Part shown: positions 10,732-21,310 of the stretch, one piece after another
Numbering within the stretch: position 1 is the first letter of the stretch
Layout of the letters: each line of letters begins with the position of its first letter
From: Oxalobacteraceae sp. CFBP 13730
Lineage (GTDB): Bacteria > Pseudomonadota > Gammaproteobacteria > Burkholderiales > Burkholderiaceae_D
Assembly (NCBI GenBank): GCA_014841835.1
Contig: JACYUQ010000001.1
Span: forward strand, 868,001-932,000
DNA: 64,000 nucleotides
Direction of reading: 5' to 3'
The notes under the pieces: model-generated
Database searches by the model: none
Seen by the model: the letters and a program-made list of their open reading frames with translations, nothing else
What the model was told of the DNA's origin: nothing
Made by a program: the position numbers and the translations under genes

Positions 10732-13700
10732 TCATTCCTTGCTGGCGGTTGGGGTGGGCGTGCTGACAGGGACGCTGTCAGGTCCGTTGGGGATTTTGGT
10801 AATGGTCGGCGATTTCCACGGTCCTGTCACCTGCATCTGGTAGGTCAGCGCCTTCATCACGGGCGCGCGCAGGAACAACTGGGCCAGATAGCCGCCCAGG
10901 CCCAGCACCGGATTGACGGCCAGGCCGTACACGAGCGGGCCGGTGCCCAGATTGAATTCCGGGATCACGACCACGCGCAGATTGGTCGACTCGTTGGCAA
11001 TATCGGCCGAACCGTTCATCAGGACGGTGGCTGCCACGCCATGCATCCTGAGGTTGTCGGTGCGCACCACGCCGCGCGTGATCAGCGCGTTGGCGGTGAT
11101 GCCGTCGAATGCCAGGCCATCGGAAAACACGTCATGGAAGTCGAGCTTGAGCAGGCGCGGCAGCGCCTGCAGGCTGAGCACGCCCAGCAGCTTGGCCGCG
11201 CCCGGGTCCTGCTTGAGGAACTGGCCGGATTCGACGTTCATCTCGATCTGGCCCGACAGGCTCGGGATGTCCATTGCATACGGCAGGCCGGCCCACGAGA
11301 TGTCGCCGCGCAGGTAGCCGTTGCCGCGCCCGAGCGTGTCCGGGAAACCCACGCGGTCGAGCAGGCGCCCGGCATTGTCCATGTCGAGCGCGAAGTTCAG
11401 GCTGGTATTGCTTTTGCCATCCTTGGTCAGCCAGCGGCCCGATGCCTTCAGCTTGCCATCGGGGTTGCTCAGTGCGAGGCGGTCGATGCGCCACTCGCGC
11501 CCGGCCAGCGCGCGCACATTGCTGGCGTCCAGTTCCAGGCGACCCAGGTTGGTATTGAACAGCTCGAAGCGCTCGGCCACGATGTCGAGCGACGGAATGC
11601 TGGCCGTGGCGCCCTTGCTCGACTCGAGCAGGTCCTTGACCTCGGCCTCGGCCGACTCCGGGATCACGAGCGAGGCCAGGCGCGCCGTGACCTTGCCCAG
11701 GCCGCTTGGCGTCTCGGCCCAGGTGAGGTAGCCGCTGGCCTGGCGCGAATGCAGGTTGGCGCGCCAGGTGTCGCCCACGTGCGTGGCGCCGATGACCACA
11801 TCGGCCACGCGCCGCTCGCCGACCGTCAGTTCGCTGACGCGGCCGGCCACCACCGTCGGCAGCACATACTGGGTGAAGTCGGCGCCGCCGGACGGGGTTG
11901 CATCGGGGGCCGGGGCAGGCGCGTTCTTGTCCATGCCGGCAATGGCGCGACCCGCCGCCAGCCAGTGGTCGACGTTGAGCGCCTTCATGTCCAGGTGCGC
12001 CATCAGGCCCTGATCCGGACGCGGGGCCGGCACGTTCACGCCAATGCCGCCGTGGGTCACGCGCCAGGCGCCCTTGCCCTGTTTTTCACGTTCGTACCGC
12101 GCGCCCAGGCCCTGCCCCACACCGACGCGGATGACGTCGCGCGCCAGGCCCTCGACGGTTGGCTCGCCTTCGAGCACGAAGTGCAGCGGCAGGTTCGCAT
12201 CCTGCACCTTGTTCAGCGGGGCCGGCAGTTCGATGCCCAGGCCGGCCAGCGCCGAGTCGATGGTGATCGTTCGGTGCCCGGCCTTGACGACGATGTCGCC
12301 CCGGTACGGCGTGCTGCCCGACAGGCGTTCGGCCAGGCGGCCCAGCGCCGGCACCGGTGCGGTGCGGCGCATGCCTTCGGCCGACAGCGTGCCGGCCAGC
12401 GTCACGCGCGTGCTGCCGTCCGGCGCCGTGCCGCCGCCCACGGCCAGCGGCGCGCCCAGGAAGTCGGCGCCAACACCTTCCAGGCCAAAGCCGTGGTCGT
12501 GGAACGCAATCTTTCCCTGGGCGTTCTGCAGCGGCGGCAGCTCGGGGAACAGCACGACATCATTGCCCTGCAACTGCAGGCTGCCCTGCACTTTTGTTTC
12601 GTTCAGGTGCGACAGCGGCAGGCGCAGCTTCAGGTCGAGCTTTGCGTTGCCGGTGCCCTGCGTGTCTTCAGTGAAGTGGCCGATCCAGCCCAGTACCGGC
12701 GTCGCGGCCACGTAGCGCAACAATTCCTGCAGCGGTCCGGCGCCGGCGCCATCGATTTCCAGCATCATCTTGTCATGCGCGCCCAGATCGGGGATCACGG
12801 CCTTGACATTCGACAGCGCCACGCCCAGCGTGCGCAGGCTCTTGCCCGTGATCTCCATGCGCGCGCGGTCGAACACGATGCGCCCGTCGATCGCTTCGGC
12901 CAGCGGCCACAGCGGCGTGCCATCCGGATGGCGGTGGCCGGGTGCGTATTCGAGCCGCGCGCCCGCCAGACGCCCGGCGACGCGGAATTCGCCCGTATCG
13001 GCAGCCTTGAATGGAAACTGCGCGAGGTCGCCGCGCAGGCGCAGCGTGGTGTCGTGCAGCTGGCCGCCCTGCAGCGCGCCCACCAGCCAGTCGTGCAGGC
13101 CGTGCGGCGTGGCCAGCGGCAAAAAGGTGCCGATCTTGTCGATCGGAAAACCGTCGAGGCTGCCGGTGAAGTCGGCCGTGCCTGGCCCGTGCCCCGGCGT
13201 GAGCGGCATAGTATGGCGGCCCGACACCGATCCCTTGAACGCGCCCTGGACAAAATCCAGGTCCTCGATATCGACCTGCAATTGCCGGCCCGCGTCGAAC
13301 TGCCAGCTTGCATCGAGGGCCAGACGGTCAAACGGCATGCGCGGTTCGGCGAACCAGGCCGGCATGTTCAAGGCAAATTGCTGCGAGTCGAGCTTGACGC
13401 TGCCGGCGCGCTCGTTGGCGTCGATGCGCCCGCTCAGGTTCTCGAAGCCGGGCGTGGCAGACCGCCCCGGGCGCGCAGCCTGGGCTTTCAACGCCAGTCC
13501 GGCGACGTCGCCGCGGATGCGCCAGCCGGTGACACCGGGGTAGCGGCCATCCCATTCGACACCGACATCCTGCAACACCCCGCGCGGCGCGTAATCGGCC
13601 AGCAGGCCGCGCTGCACGGGCGAGATCGGCAGGTACTGGGCCAGCGCCGCCAGCGCGCCGATATCGAGGCCCTGCGCGCGCAGCGTGCCTTGCTCGGGCT

Positions 13701-14856
13701 TGCCGTTCGCGGCGGGCCGCCAGGTCTGTTCCAGCGTGGCGGGCGGCAAGGCGCGGCCATCGCGCGCCACCACCGTGAAATTGTCGAGCCGCATTGCGTG
13801 GCCGTTCGCGCCAAAGGTCGGCTTGCCATCGCCCTTGCCGGACAACAGCGTTTCGCGCGCGCTCAGGCGGCCCGACACGCGCGCCAGTTGCAGCGGCGCG
13901 ATGTCCGGGCCCAGGCGCGCATTCACGCCGGCCAGCGCCAGATCGGCGGTAAAACCGGCCAGGCGGGCCTGGTCGACGTTGATCCAGGTGCGCAGCGAGC
14001 CACGGCCACGGTCAAGCTGGATCGGATAATCGACGAAGCGCTTCCACGCGCCCAGGTCGACGTCGCGCAGATCGGCGTACAGCTCGCCCTTCCAGCGCGT
14101 GACATCGGACGGCTGCTGGCCGAAGCGGTGCCGGAAGCGCGCGCGGATGTCGATCGGACCGCCCAGCCGCGCCGGCGGTGTCGCCGTCAGCGCCACATGG
14201 TGCGCGCCCCAGCGGTTGAGCAGTGCCAGCGTGACGCCCTGCAGCGCCAGCGGCGGCGTGCCGCGCAGTTCGTCGACCCAGTCGACGCGACCATCGCGGA
14301 TCACGATTTCGCGCTGGCGCAGCAGCCAGTCGGCGCCGGCGCCATTGCCCTGCTGCTGGTCGAGCCGTACGCCGGCCACGACCAGCACGCCGTCGCGACC
14401 ACGCCGCACGGCCAGACGCGGGCCGATGATCTCAAGCGAGGCAAACCGGGGTTCGAGCGCGGCGATGCTCCACCAGCCGATCGTGGCGTCAACTTGCGGC
14501 AAGGCCAGCACTTGCAGGCCGCGGCGATCATGCAGGCGCACGTCGCGCAGCGACAACGCCGGGCGCATGCCGTGCCAGGATGCCGCCAGCTGCGAAATCG
14601 TGACCCGGCTGCCGAGGGCGTTGCCGGCGACGCGTTCGATGTCGTTCTTGTACAGGTCGATGTTGGGAAGGATGGCGTAGCGCAGCACCAGGAACAGCAC
14701 GGCCAGCGCGAAATACACGAACAGCAGCAGTTTGATGGCAAAGCCCAGCACGTGATGCGAAGCCAGGTTCGTGAAGCGGTAGCACGCGCGCAACCGGCGC
14801 CAGCGTATGGCCAGCGGTCGGGACGCGGATGTCGCCTGCGGATCCGGGTTGTGCAT
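10732..14856 (-). CDS. yhdP: YhdP family protein (AsmA-like, DUF3971)
   Basis: Very large inner-membrane-anchored envelope protein of 1374 residues. A single membrane segment lies near residues 38-62 (LGFAIKLLLFVYFALAVLFLVL). The rest is a periplasmic repeat-rich AsmA-type domain. In E. coli, YhdP and its AsmA-like relatives TamB and YdbH move phospholipid to the outer membrane, and length and layout match YhdP. An ATG at 14854-14856 is used; a TTG sits one codon upstream. It heads the yhdP-amidase-tldD operon and is divergent from glnE, an order also found in other betaproteobacteria. Confidence 0.92.
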   Translation of the reverse strand: MHNPDPQATSASRPLAIRWRRLRACYRFTNLASHHVLGFAIKLLLFVYFALAVLFLVLRYAILPNIDLYKNDIERVAGNALGSRVTISQLAASWHGMRPALSLRDVRLHDRRGLQVLALPQVDATIGWWSIAALEPRFASLEIIGPRLAVRRGRDGVLVVAGVRLDQQQGNGAGADWLLRQREIVIRDGRVDWVDELRGTPPLALQGVTLALLNRWGAHHVALTATPPARLGGPIDIRARFRHRFGQQPSDVTRWKGELYADLRDVDLGAWKRFVDYPIQLDRGRGSLRTWINVDQARLAGFTADLALAGVNARLGPDIAPLQLARVSGRLSARETLLSGKGDGKPTFGANGHAMRLDNFTVVARDGRALPPATLEQTWRPAANGKPEQGTLRAQGLDIGALAALAQYLPISPVQRGLLADYAPRGVLQDVGVEWDGRYPGVTGWRIRGDVAGLALKAQAARPGRSATPGFENLSGRIDANERAGSVKLDSQQFALNMPAWFAEPRMPFDRLALDASWQFDAGRQLQVDIEDLDFVQGAFKGSVSGRHTMPLTPGHGPGTADFTGSLDGFPIDKIGTFLPLATPHGLHDWLVGALQGGQLHDTTLRLRGDLAQFPFKAADTGEFRVAGRLAGARLEYAPGHRHPDGTPLWPLAEAIDGRIVFDRARMEITGKSLRTLGVALSNVKAVIPDLGAHDKMMLEIDGAGAGPLQELLRYVAATPVLGWIGHFTEDTQGTGNAKLDLKLRLPLSHLNETKVQGSLQLQGNDVVLFPELPPLQNAQGKIAFHDHGFGLEGVGADFLGAPLAVGGGTAPDGSTRVTLAGTLSAEGMRRTAPVPALGRLAERLSGSTPYRGDIVVKAGHRTITIDSALAGLGIELPAPLNKVQDANLPLHFVLEGEPTVEGLARDVIRVGVGQGLGARYEREKQGKGAWRVTHGGIGVNVPAPRPDQGLMAHLDMKALNVDHWLAAGRAIAGMDKNAPAPAPDATPSGGADFTQYVLPTVVAGRVSELTVGERRVADVVIGATHVGDTWRANLHSRQASGYLTWAETPSGLGKVTARLASLVIPESAEAEVKDLLESSKGATASIPSLDIVAERFELFNTNLGRLELDASNVRALAGREWRIDRLALSNPDGKLKASGRWLTKDGKSNTSLNFALDMDNAGRLLDRVGFPDTLGRGNGYLRGDISWAGLPYAMDIPSLSGQIEMNVESGQFLKQDPGAAKLLGVLSLQALPRLLKLDFHDVFSDGLAFDGITANALITRGVVRTDNLRMHGVAATVLMNGSADIANESTNLRVVVIPEFNLGTGPLVYGLAVNPVLGLGGYLAQLFLRAPVMKALTYQMQVTGPWKSPTITKIPNGPDSVPVSTPTPTASKE

Positions 14857-15063
14857 CAAGGTGCTAATAACAAAGGCTCGCCGAAAAATGTATAGCTTAA
14901 AAAACAGGTCGCTTGCATGCGCTGCGGCGTCTACCTTACCATCGGTGCTGACCCGGGCAGCATCGACGGCCTGTTAGCGGGCCATTTTAACGCATCGACT
15001 GCCTGCCGGCCCCGACTAACGGCCTATTGAAGCGGCCGTCCATCGCGTTTCCCAGGATCAACG

Positions 15064-17817
15064 ATGACCGAAGTTTCACCTGCACCACAGACTGCCCCAG
15101 CCACTGTTGTTGTTCCTGTTACCGCATCGCGTTTCGTCGCGCGCTGGCTGGGCGCCGCGCCCGAGCGCGCTGAACAGCTCGCCAGCTTGTCCGCCGTATC
15201 GCTGGCCGACGCCGATTTCCGGGTGTTGCTGGAAGGCGAACTGGCCAAAGGCTTGCCGCTCGAACGCGCGATGCGCCGGGTGCGCAACCTGTTGATCTCG
15301 ACCATCGTCGCGCGCGATCTCGGCGGCCAGGCCGACCTCGATGAAGTCGTCACCGCGATGACAGCGTTTGCCGACTTTGCGATCCAGACCCATGTGAACA
15401 GCCTGATGGCCGAGCTCGTCACGGCGCACGGCATGCCGGTGGGCGAGGATTCCGGCCGCCCGCAGCACCTGATCGTGCTGGCCATGGGCAAGCAGGGTGG
15501 CGGCGAACTCAATGTGTCGTCGGACATCGACCTGATCTTCGTGTACCCGGAAGACGGCGACACGGCGGCGGCGGCCGGCCAGCGCCAGCTGTCGAACCAC
15601 GAATTCTTCATCCGCCTGGGGCGCCGCCTGAGCGCGGCCTTGTCCGAAGTGATCGAGGACGGCTTCGTATTCCGGGTCGACATGGCGCTGCGCCCCAACG
15701 GCAAGTCGGGCCCGCTGGCGGCCAGCTTCGGCATGGTCGAGGAATACCTGATTGTCCAGGGCCGTGAATGGGAGCGCTATGCGTGGGTCAAGGCGCGCGC
15801 CGTCACGGGCGAGCCGGACGACATTGCGGCGCTGGACGCGATCGTGCAGCCGTTCATTTTCCGGCGCTACCTGGACTTCGGCGTCATCGACGCGATCCGC
15901 ACGATGCACGCCCAGATCCGCGCCGAAGTGAAACGCCAGGAGCGCCTGCACCCCGAGCGCAGCCACAACGTCAAGCTCGGGCGCGGCGGCATCCGCGAGA
16001 TCGAGTTCCTGGCCCAGGTCTTCCAGCTGATCCGCGGCGGGCGTGATCCCGCGCTGCGCGAGCGCTCGACGCGCAAAACGCTGCTTCTGCTGGCCGAGCG
16101 TGAGCTATTGACGGTCGACACGGTCGAACGCCTCCTGGGGGCCTACACCTTCCTGCGCAACCTTGAACACCGGCTGCAATACCTCGAAGACGCCCAGACC
16201 CACACGCTGCCGGTGAGCGACGACGACCGGCTGACGGTGGCGCGCATGATGGGCTACCCGGACGAAGCCACGCTGCTCGCGCAGCTGGAAGAACAGCGCA
16301 CCTACGTCGCGCAGCAGTTCGACGCGATCTTCGCCGACAAGGAAGCGCCCGACCAGGACCCCGACGCGCCGGCACTGGTGGACGACCTGGACAATCTCGA
16401 TGCGCTGACCGAGCGCCTGGCGGGCCTGGGCTTCAACGACACGCGCGCCGCCGCCGGCCGCCTGACCAACACGCTGCAGGGCGCGCGCCTGGCCAGCCTG
16501 CCCGACTTCAGCCGCGTGCGCCTGCTGGCGCTGGTCGAGGCCGCCCTGCCCCTGATCGCCACCGTCGTGAAGGACGCGGGCATGGGCAGCCACGCCGCCA
16601 CGCTGGGGCGCCTGCTCGATTTGTTCGAGGCCATCGCGCGCCGCTCGGCCTATCTGGCGCTGCTGACCGAATACCCGCACACGCTCGAGCGCGTGATCCG
16701 CATGATCAATGCCAGCGGCTGGGCCGCGACGTTCCTGACCCAGCACCCGATCCTGCTCGACGAGCTGCTGGACGACCGCAACGCCGGCGCCGAAGCGCTG
16801 CCGCAGCTGGCGGCCACCCTCGACACGCAGCTGACCGAGGCCGCCGGCGACACCGAGCGCCAGCTTGACATCCTGCGCGAGACGCACCATGCGCAACTGT
16901 TTCGCCTGCTGGCGCTGGACCTGGCCGGCGAACTGTCGGTCGAGCACCTGGCCGACCACCTGTCGGCGCTGGCCGACACGATCGTCGGCGCCGTGGTCAC
17001 ACACGCCTGGCGCGCGGTCAACGGCCACCACCGCGAGGTACCGCGCTTTGCCGTCATCGCCTATGGCAAGCTGGGCGGCAAGGAGCTGGGCTATGTGTCC
17101 GATCTGGATGTGATCTTCCTGTACGAGGACGACGACGGCGACGCGCCACCGCTGTACGCCCGGCTGGCACAGCGCTTCATCACCTGGATGACGGCGCCGA
17201 CGCCGGCCGGCATCCTGTTCGACATCGACATTGCCCTGCGCCCGGACGGCGCCAGCGGCATGCTGGTCTCGTCACTCGCCGCCTTCGAGCGCTACCAGGG
17301 CGAAGCGGCCTGGATCTGGGAACACCAGGCGCTGACGCGGGCGCGCTTCTGCGCGGGCGACGCCGCCATCGGTGCCCGCTTCGAGGCCATTCGCGAACAG
17401 GTGCTGCGCAAGGACCGCGCCGGCCAGGCGGACGTGCTGAAAAACGAGGTGGTGCAGATGCGTGCGCGCATGCATGACGCCAATCTGAACCGCAGCACGC
17501 AGTTCGACCTCAAGCACGATGCGGGCGGCATGATCGACATCGAGTTCATCGTGCAATACCTGGTGCTGCGCCACGCGCACACCTACCCGCAGCTGACGGC
17601 CAATACCGGCAACATCGCCCTGTTGCACCTGTGCGGTGAGCTGGGCCTGATCGAGGCGGCCCTGGCCAGCCAGGTGGCGGCCGCTTACCGCGCGATGCGC
17701 AAGCTGCAGCACAGCGTGCGGCTGCAGGGGCACGACAAGACCCGGGTCGAGCCAGCCCAGGTGGGTGCCCATCCCGACAGCGTGCTGCGGTTGTGGCACG
17801 CCTGCTTCAGCGACTGA
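15064..17817 (+). CDS. glnE: Bifunctional glutamine synthetase adenylyltransferase/deadenylase
   Basis: Cytosolic GlnE of 917 residues, which adenylylates glutamine synthetase when nitrogen is plentiful and removes the AMP when it is scarce, under PII control. The two nucleotidyltransferase domains are each visible through their G-G-x-E-L...SD-hydrophobic-D motif. The first is the deadenylase half (GGGELNVSSDIDLIFVY, around residue 145); the second is the adenylylating half (KLGGKELGYVSDLDVIFLY, around residue 670). Its target GlnA lies 28 kb away in the same window with the modifiable Tyr present. It starts at ATG 15064, divergent from yhdP with a 207-bp gap. Confidence 0.96.
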   Translation: MTEVSPAPQTAPATVVVPVTASRFVARWLGAAPERAEQLASLSAVSLADADFRVLLEGELAKGLPLERAMRRVRNLLISTIVARDLGGQADLDEVVTAMTAFADFAIQTHVNSLMAELVTAHGMPVGEDSGRPQHLIVLAMGKQGGGELNVSSDIDLIFVYPEDGDTAAAAGQRQLSNHEFFIRLGRRLSAALSEVIEDGFVFRVDMALRPNGKSGPLAASFGMVEEYLIVQGREWERYAWVKARAVTGEPDDIAALDAIVQPFIFRRYLDFGVIDAIRTMHAQIRAEVKRQERLHPERSHNVKLGRGGIREIEFLAQVFQLIRGGRDPALRERSTRKTLLLLAERELLTVDTVERLLGAYTFLRNLEHRLQYLEDAQTHTLPVSDDDRLTVARMMGYPDEATLLAQLEEQRTYVAQQFDAIFADKEAPDQDPDAPALVDDLDNLDALTERLAGLGFNDTRAAAGRLTNTLQGARLASLPDFSRVRLLALVEAALPLIATVVKDAGMGSHAATLGRLLDLFEAIARRSAYLALLTEYPHTLERVIRMINASGWAATFLTQHPILLDELLDDRNAGAEALPQLAATLDTQLTEAAGDTERQLDILRETHHAQLFRLLALDLAGELSVEHLADHLSALADTIVGAVVTHAWRAVNGHHREVPRFAVIAYGKLGGKELGYVSDLDVIFLYEDDDGDAPPLYARLAQRFITWMTAPTPAGILFDIDIALRPDGASGMLVSSLAAFERYQGEAAWIWEHQALTRARFCAGDAAIGARFEAIREQVLRKDRAGQADVLKNEVVQMRARMHDANLNRSTQFDLKHDAGGMIDIEFIVQYLVLRHAHTYPQLTANTGNIALLHLCGELGLIEAALASQVAAAYRAMRKLQHSVRLQGHDKTRVEPAQVGAHPDSVLRLWHACFSD

Positions 17818-17934
17818 CGCAATGTCCACCGCGCAGGATATTGGCGAGGGGTTACAGGTCATTGAGAATGTTCACAATTATCACAGTGGGGCGTCTCAAA
17901 TAGCGCCTGCCCGAGTCGCAAGTTAATTGCGCAG

Positions 17935-17969
17935 AAAGCCCATCTGGCGCAACCCGGATGGGCTTTTTT
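17935..17969 (+). terminator. Rho-independent terminator after glnE
   Basis: AAAGCCCATC (17935-17944) pairs with GATGGGCTTT around a 12-nt loop and is followed by a T-run ending at 17969. It lies about 118 bp past the glnE stop. The rest of the 428-bp gap (17818-18245) holds an AT-rich stretch and the TBDR 2 promoter. Confidence 0.85.
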
Positions 17970-18091
17970 GCACTTTGCCGAACTTAGAACAGAAAATAAC
18001 CTTACAGTCAATTATATGTGATATCGAAACTGGGTAAATACACATTTACGCAACAGAATCATTACATTCTCATTCTTCTAATGTGTATGGA

Positions 18092-18121
18092 TTGACAGCG
18101 AAGTACCGCAAATGGTTTTAT
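18092..18121 (+). promoter_or_regulatory. Predicted promoter of TBDR 2 (extended -10 type)
   Basis: TTGACA (18092-18097), 15 nt, TG, G, TTTTAT (18116-18121). The layout is the same as at TBDRs 1 and 5. With TBDR 1 it also shares the AAATG before the -10 and the following TGC. The predicted start near 18128 gives a leader of about 118 nt. Confidence 0.58.
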
Positions 18122-18245
18122 TGCTGACTTGAAAGTCGTTTAACCAAATTAGTTGGCGCTTTTCAGCGAGTCGCACAGCGACATTTTTCGGTGGCCGGCC
18201 CTTACCCAGGTCCCGCTGCGCTTACACCCCTAGGAGTTCTGCAAC

Positions 18246-21155
18246 ATGATGGAAACACTCTTGTCCCGTTCGGTCCGCGCTATCTGCCTCGGCGGTATGA
18301 CCCTTGGCATGACCGCCGCGATCGCTCAGGAAGTCGCTGCGCCACAGCGCGTTGAAGTGACCGGTTCGCGTATTCGCCAGGTTGATCTGGAAACGGCTCA
18401 GCCACTGCAGATCATGAGCCAGGAACAGATTCAGAAATCTGGTCTGGTGACCGTCGGTGACGTCCTGAACAACCTGTCATCGGCCGGCGCGCCTGACTTC
18501 AGCCGTTCGGCCTCGCTGACCTCGAACCCGGAAGCCGGCGGCCAGTTCGTCAGCCTGCGTAACCTGGGTTCGAACCGCCTGCTGGTGCTGGTTGACGGCA
18601 AGCGCTGGACCCAGTCGGTTGACGGCTTCACCGACCTGTCGACCATTCCGTCGGCCATGATCGAGCGCATGGAAATCCTGAAGGATGGCGCCTCCTCGAT
18701 CTACGGTTCGGACGCGATTGCAGGCGTGATCAACATCATCCTGAAAAAGAACATGCAGGGCGGTCAGCTGTCCATCTATACCGGCCAGAACGAAAAGAAC
18801 GACGGCAAGAACAAGGACTTCTCGCTGAGCTACGGCGCAGGTGACGACAAGGCCTCGCTGATGTTCGGCCTGTCGCACACCGAACAGGGCCGCGTTGGCA
18901 CCCAGACGCGCGACATCACGTCGACCTCGTACGGTCCGGCGCACCCACTGGACGGCCTCGGTGCTGGTCCATGGGGCCGCATTGCCCCAATCAACCCGGT
19001 CGGCGGCGGCGCACTGCCCCTCAACCAGGGCGGCTTCAATCGTTACCTGAACCACACCGGTTCGTTCGACGGCCAGGGCCAGGGCGCAAGCTCGCGCGAC
19101 ATCAACAACTACCACGCATACGGCAACGGCGCCCCTGAAGACAAGTTCAACTCCAGCCAGCAAATGGACTTGCTGTCGCCGAACAAGCTCGATACGCTGT
19201 TCGTCAAAGGTGAGATCGCGCTGCCGAAAGACATGCGCCTGAAGACGACGGCGATGTACTCGCAGCGCCAGTCGACCCGCACCATCGCCGGCTACCCACT
19301 GCAATCGACCTCGCAGCTGGGCTTCCCGGTCTACATCGATGCAGACAGCTACTACAATCCGCTCGGCAATCAGGCTGCTGGCGTTCCTGCCGGCACCGGC
19401 CAGGATCTGTTCTTTGCCCGTCGCACGATCGAACTGCCACGTGTCACCGACAACGAGAACCGCACGCTGCACATCGATGCCACCCTGGAAGGTGAATTCA
19501 CCGTCAAGGATCTGGCATGGAACTGGAGCGCAGGCTACAACCACAACAAGGTCTCGGGCACCCAGTCGGACACCGGTAACATCAACCTGCTGAACCTGCA
19601 GAAAGCCCTTGGCCCGTCGTTCCTGAACGCCAACGGCGTCGTGCAGTGCGGCACGGCCGCCAATCCGATCATGATGTCGAGCTGCACGCCGTTCGACATC
19701 CTGGGCGGCCCATCGGCTTCGACCGCTGACGCACTGGCTTACGTCAACACCAACGGTACCCGTACCTACGGTTCGACCATCAACAGCGCCACCGCCGACC
19801 TGGCCGGTGAACTGTATCAACTGCCGGCAGGTGCACTGGGCCTGGCAGTCGGTATCGAACACCGTGAAGTCAAGGGTTCGGACGTGCCTGACCAGTTCTC
19901 GCAGTCCGGCTACTCGACCAACCTGTCGGGTCAGTCGACCTTCGGCCGCTACACCGTGCGTGAAGCGTATGCTGAGCTGAACATCCCGGTCCTGAAGGCC
20001 CAGCCATTCGCAGAACTGCTGAGCTTCAACCTGGCCACCCGCCACTCCGACTACAGCAACTTCGGCGTGACCAACAACAGCAAGGCCAGCTTCATGTACA
20101 AGCCGGTCAAGGATGTGCTGTTCCGCGGCACCTGGGCGGAAGGCTTCCGCGCACCGACCCTGGGCGACACCTTCGGCGGCGGCTCGCAGTCGTACGACAC
20201 CTTCCTGGATCCATGCGACACCCGCTTCGGCGAAGCTGCAGGCAACCAGGTCGTGCGCGACAACTGCGTCGCTCGCGGCACCACCCCGACCTACCGTCAA
20301 CTGCAGCAGGCTGGCACGCCAATCACCAGCACCAACGGCACCCAGTCGCTGGTGGCGTTCAACTCCGGTGAAGGCAACAACACGTTGGTGCCGGAAACCG
20401 CCGTCACCAAGACCGTCGGTTTCGTGTACAGCCCGTCGTTCGTGAGCGGCTTCAGCATCGGCTTTGACTGGTACAACATCAAGATCGAAAACCGTATCAC
20501 CGCGTTGAGCGCCGAGTATGTCGCCAACCAGTGCTACATTTCCAACAACCCGGCCTACTGCTCCCAGGTCTCGCGCGGCGCCAACGGCCAGCTCAACAGC
20601 CTGAACCGCGGCACCGTCAATCTGGGTTCGATGGAAACCGAAGGCCTGGACATGGCGATCACGTACCGCCTGCCACGCACCGCCTACGGCCAGTTCTCGA
20701 TTCGTAACGAAACGTCGTACACCGACTCGTTCCGTACCAACGACGGCGCAGGTACGCCATGGAAGGAATACGCGGGCGAGTACTTCTACAACCGCGTGAA
20801 GTCGAACACCAGCGTCGACTGGACGAAGGGTGACTGGAGCGCCACCTGGGGCTTCCGTTACTACAGCCCGGTGAAAGATGCGTGCTGGGATGTCGAAGAG
20901 CAGATCGAGTGCAACATGCCAAACTTCGTCACCGCGGATTCGGGTACTGGCGCCAACAAGCTCGGTTCGTACATCATTCATGACCTGAGCGTCGGCTACA
21001 AGACCTCGTGGGATGGCCGCTTCCTGGTCGGTATCAACAACGTGTTCGACAAGTCGCCACGCATCGTGTACAACACGCAAGCATCGGCATCGGCAGTCGA
21101 CGTCGACCTGGCACTGGACCGCTTCTTCTACGTCCGCTACAACCAGTCGTTCTGA
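18246..21155 (+). CDS. TonB-dependent receptor (TBDR 2)
   Basis: Outer-membrane receptor of 969 residues for an unknown substrate. The signal peptide (MMETLLSRSVRAICLGGMTLGMTAAIAQ) is followed by a TonB-box-like RVEVTGSRI and a plug with VSLRNLGSNRLLVLVDGKRW and SIYGSDAIAGVINIILKK. The C-terminal barrel ends in Phe. An AGGAG Shine-Dalgarno sits 8 nt before the ATG. The N-terminus resembles TBDR 1 (ETxLSRSVRxIC), so the two probably belong to one paralogous subfamily. Confidence 0.94.
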   Translation: MMETLLSRSVRAICLGGMTLGMTAAIAQEVAAPQRVEVTGSRIRQVDLETAQPLQIMSQEQIQKSGLVTVGDVLNNLSSAGAPDFSRSASLTSNPEAGGQFVSLRNLGSNRLLVLVDGKRWTQSVDGFTDLSTIPSAMIERMEILKDGASSIYGSDAIAGVINIILKKNMQGGQLSIYTGQNEKNDGKNKDFSLSYGAGDDKASLMFGLSHTEQGRVGTQTRDITSTSYGPAHPLDGLGAGPWGRIAPINPVGGGALPLNQGGFNRYLNHTGSFDGQGQGASSRDINNYHAYGNGAPEDKFNSSQQMDLLSPNKLDTLFVKGEIALPKDMRLKTTAMYSQRQSTRTIAGYPLQSTSQLGFPVYIDADSYYNPLGNQAAGVPAGTGQDLFFARRTIELPRVTDNENRTLHIDATLEGEFTVKDLAWNWSAGYNHNKVSGTQSDTGNINLLNLQKALGPSFLNANGVVQCGTAANPIMMSSCTPFDILGGPSASTADALAYVNTNGTRTYGSTINSATADLAGELYQLPAGALGLAVGIEHREVKGSDVPDQFSQSGYSTNLSGQSTFGRYTVREAYAELNIPVLKAQPFAELLSFNLATRHSDYSNFGVTNNSKASFMYKPVKDVLFRGTWAEGFRAPTLGDTFGGGSQSYDTFLDPCDTRFGEAAGNQVVRDNCVARGTTPTYRQLQQAGTPITSTNGTQSLVAFNSGEGNNTLVPETAVTKTVGFVYSPSFVSGFSIGFDWYNIKIENRITALSAEYVANQCYISNNPAYCSQVSRGANGQLNSLNRGTVNLGSMETEGLDMAITYRLPRTAYGQFSIRNETSYTDSFRTNDGAGTPWKEYAGEYFYNRVKSNTSVDWTKGDWSATWGFRYYSPVKDACWDVEEQIECNMPNFVTADSGTGANKLGSYIIHDLSVGYKTSWDGRFLVGINNVFDKSPRIVYNTQASASAVDVDLALDRFFYVRYNQSF

Positions 21156-21194
21156 TGGACCGGGGTCGCAAGACCCTGTCCTGAAGTCCTGACC

Positions 21195-21229
21195 AATGCC
21201 CGCCCGGCCCCAGCCTGGCGGGCATTTTT
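21195..21229 (+). terminator. Rho-independent terminator after TBDR 2
   Basis: AATGCCCGCC pairs with GGCGGGCATT around a 12-nt loop and is followed by a short T-run. It lies 40 bp past the TBDR 2 stop and separates it from map. Confidence 0.85.
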
Positions 21230-21310
21230 GCATCCCCGCCCTGCCCGGCTGGCGCCAACGCGGTATCATGGCGGTTTGCCTGCGGCGCTGCCGCGTCACT
21301 TCCTCCCCGT

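Noticed and set aside
18477..21299. 940-codon open frame (-) opposite TBDR 2
   Set aside because: Antisense shadow; rich in Arg/Val/Asp/His with no domain signature and no plausible start region.
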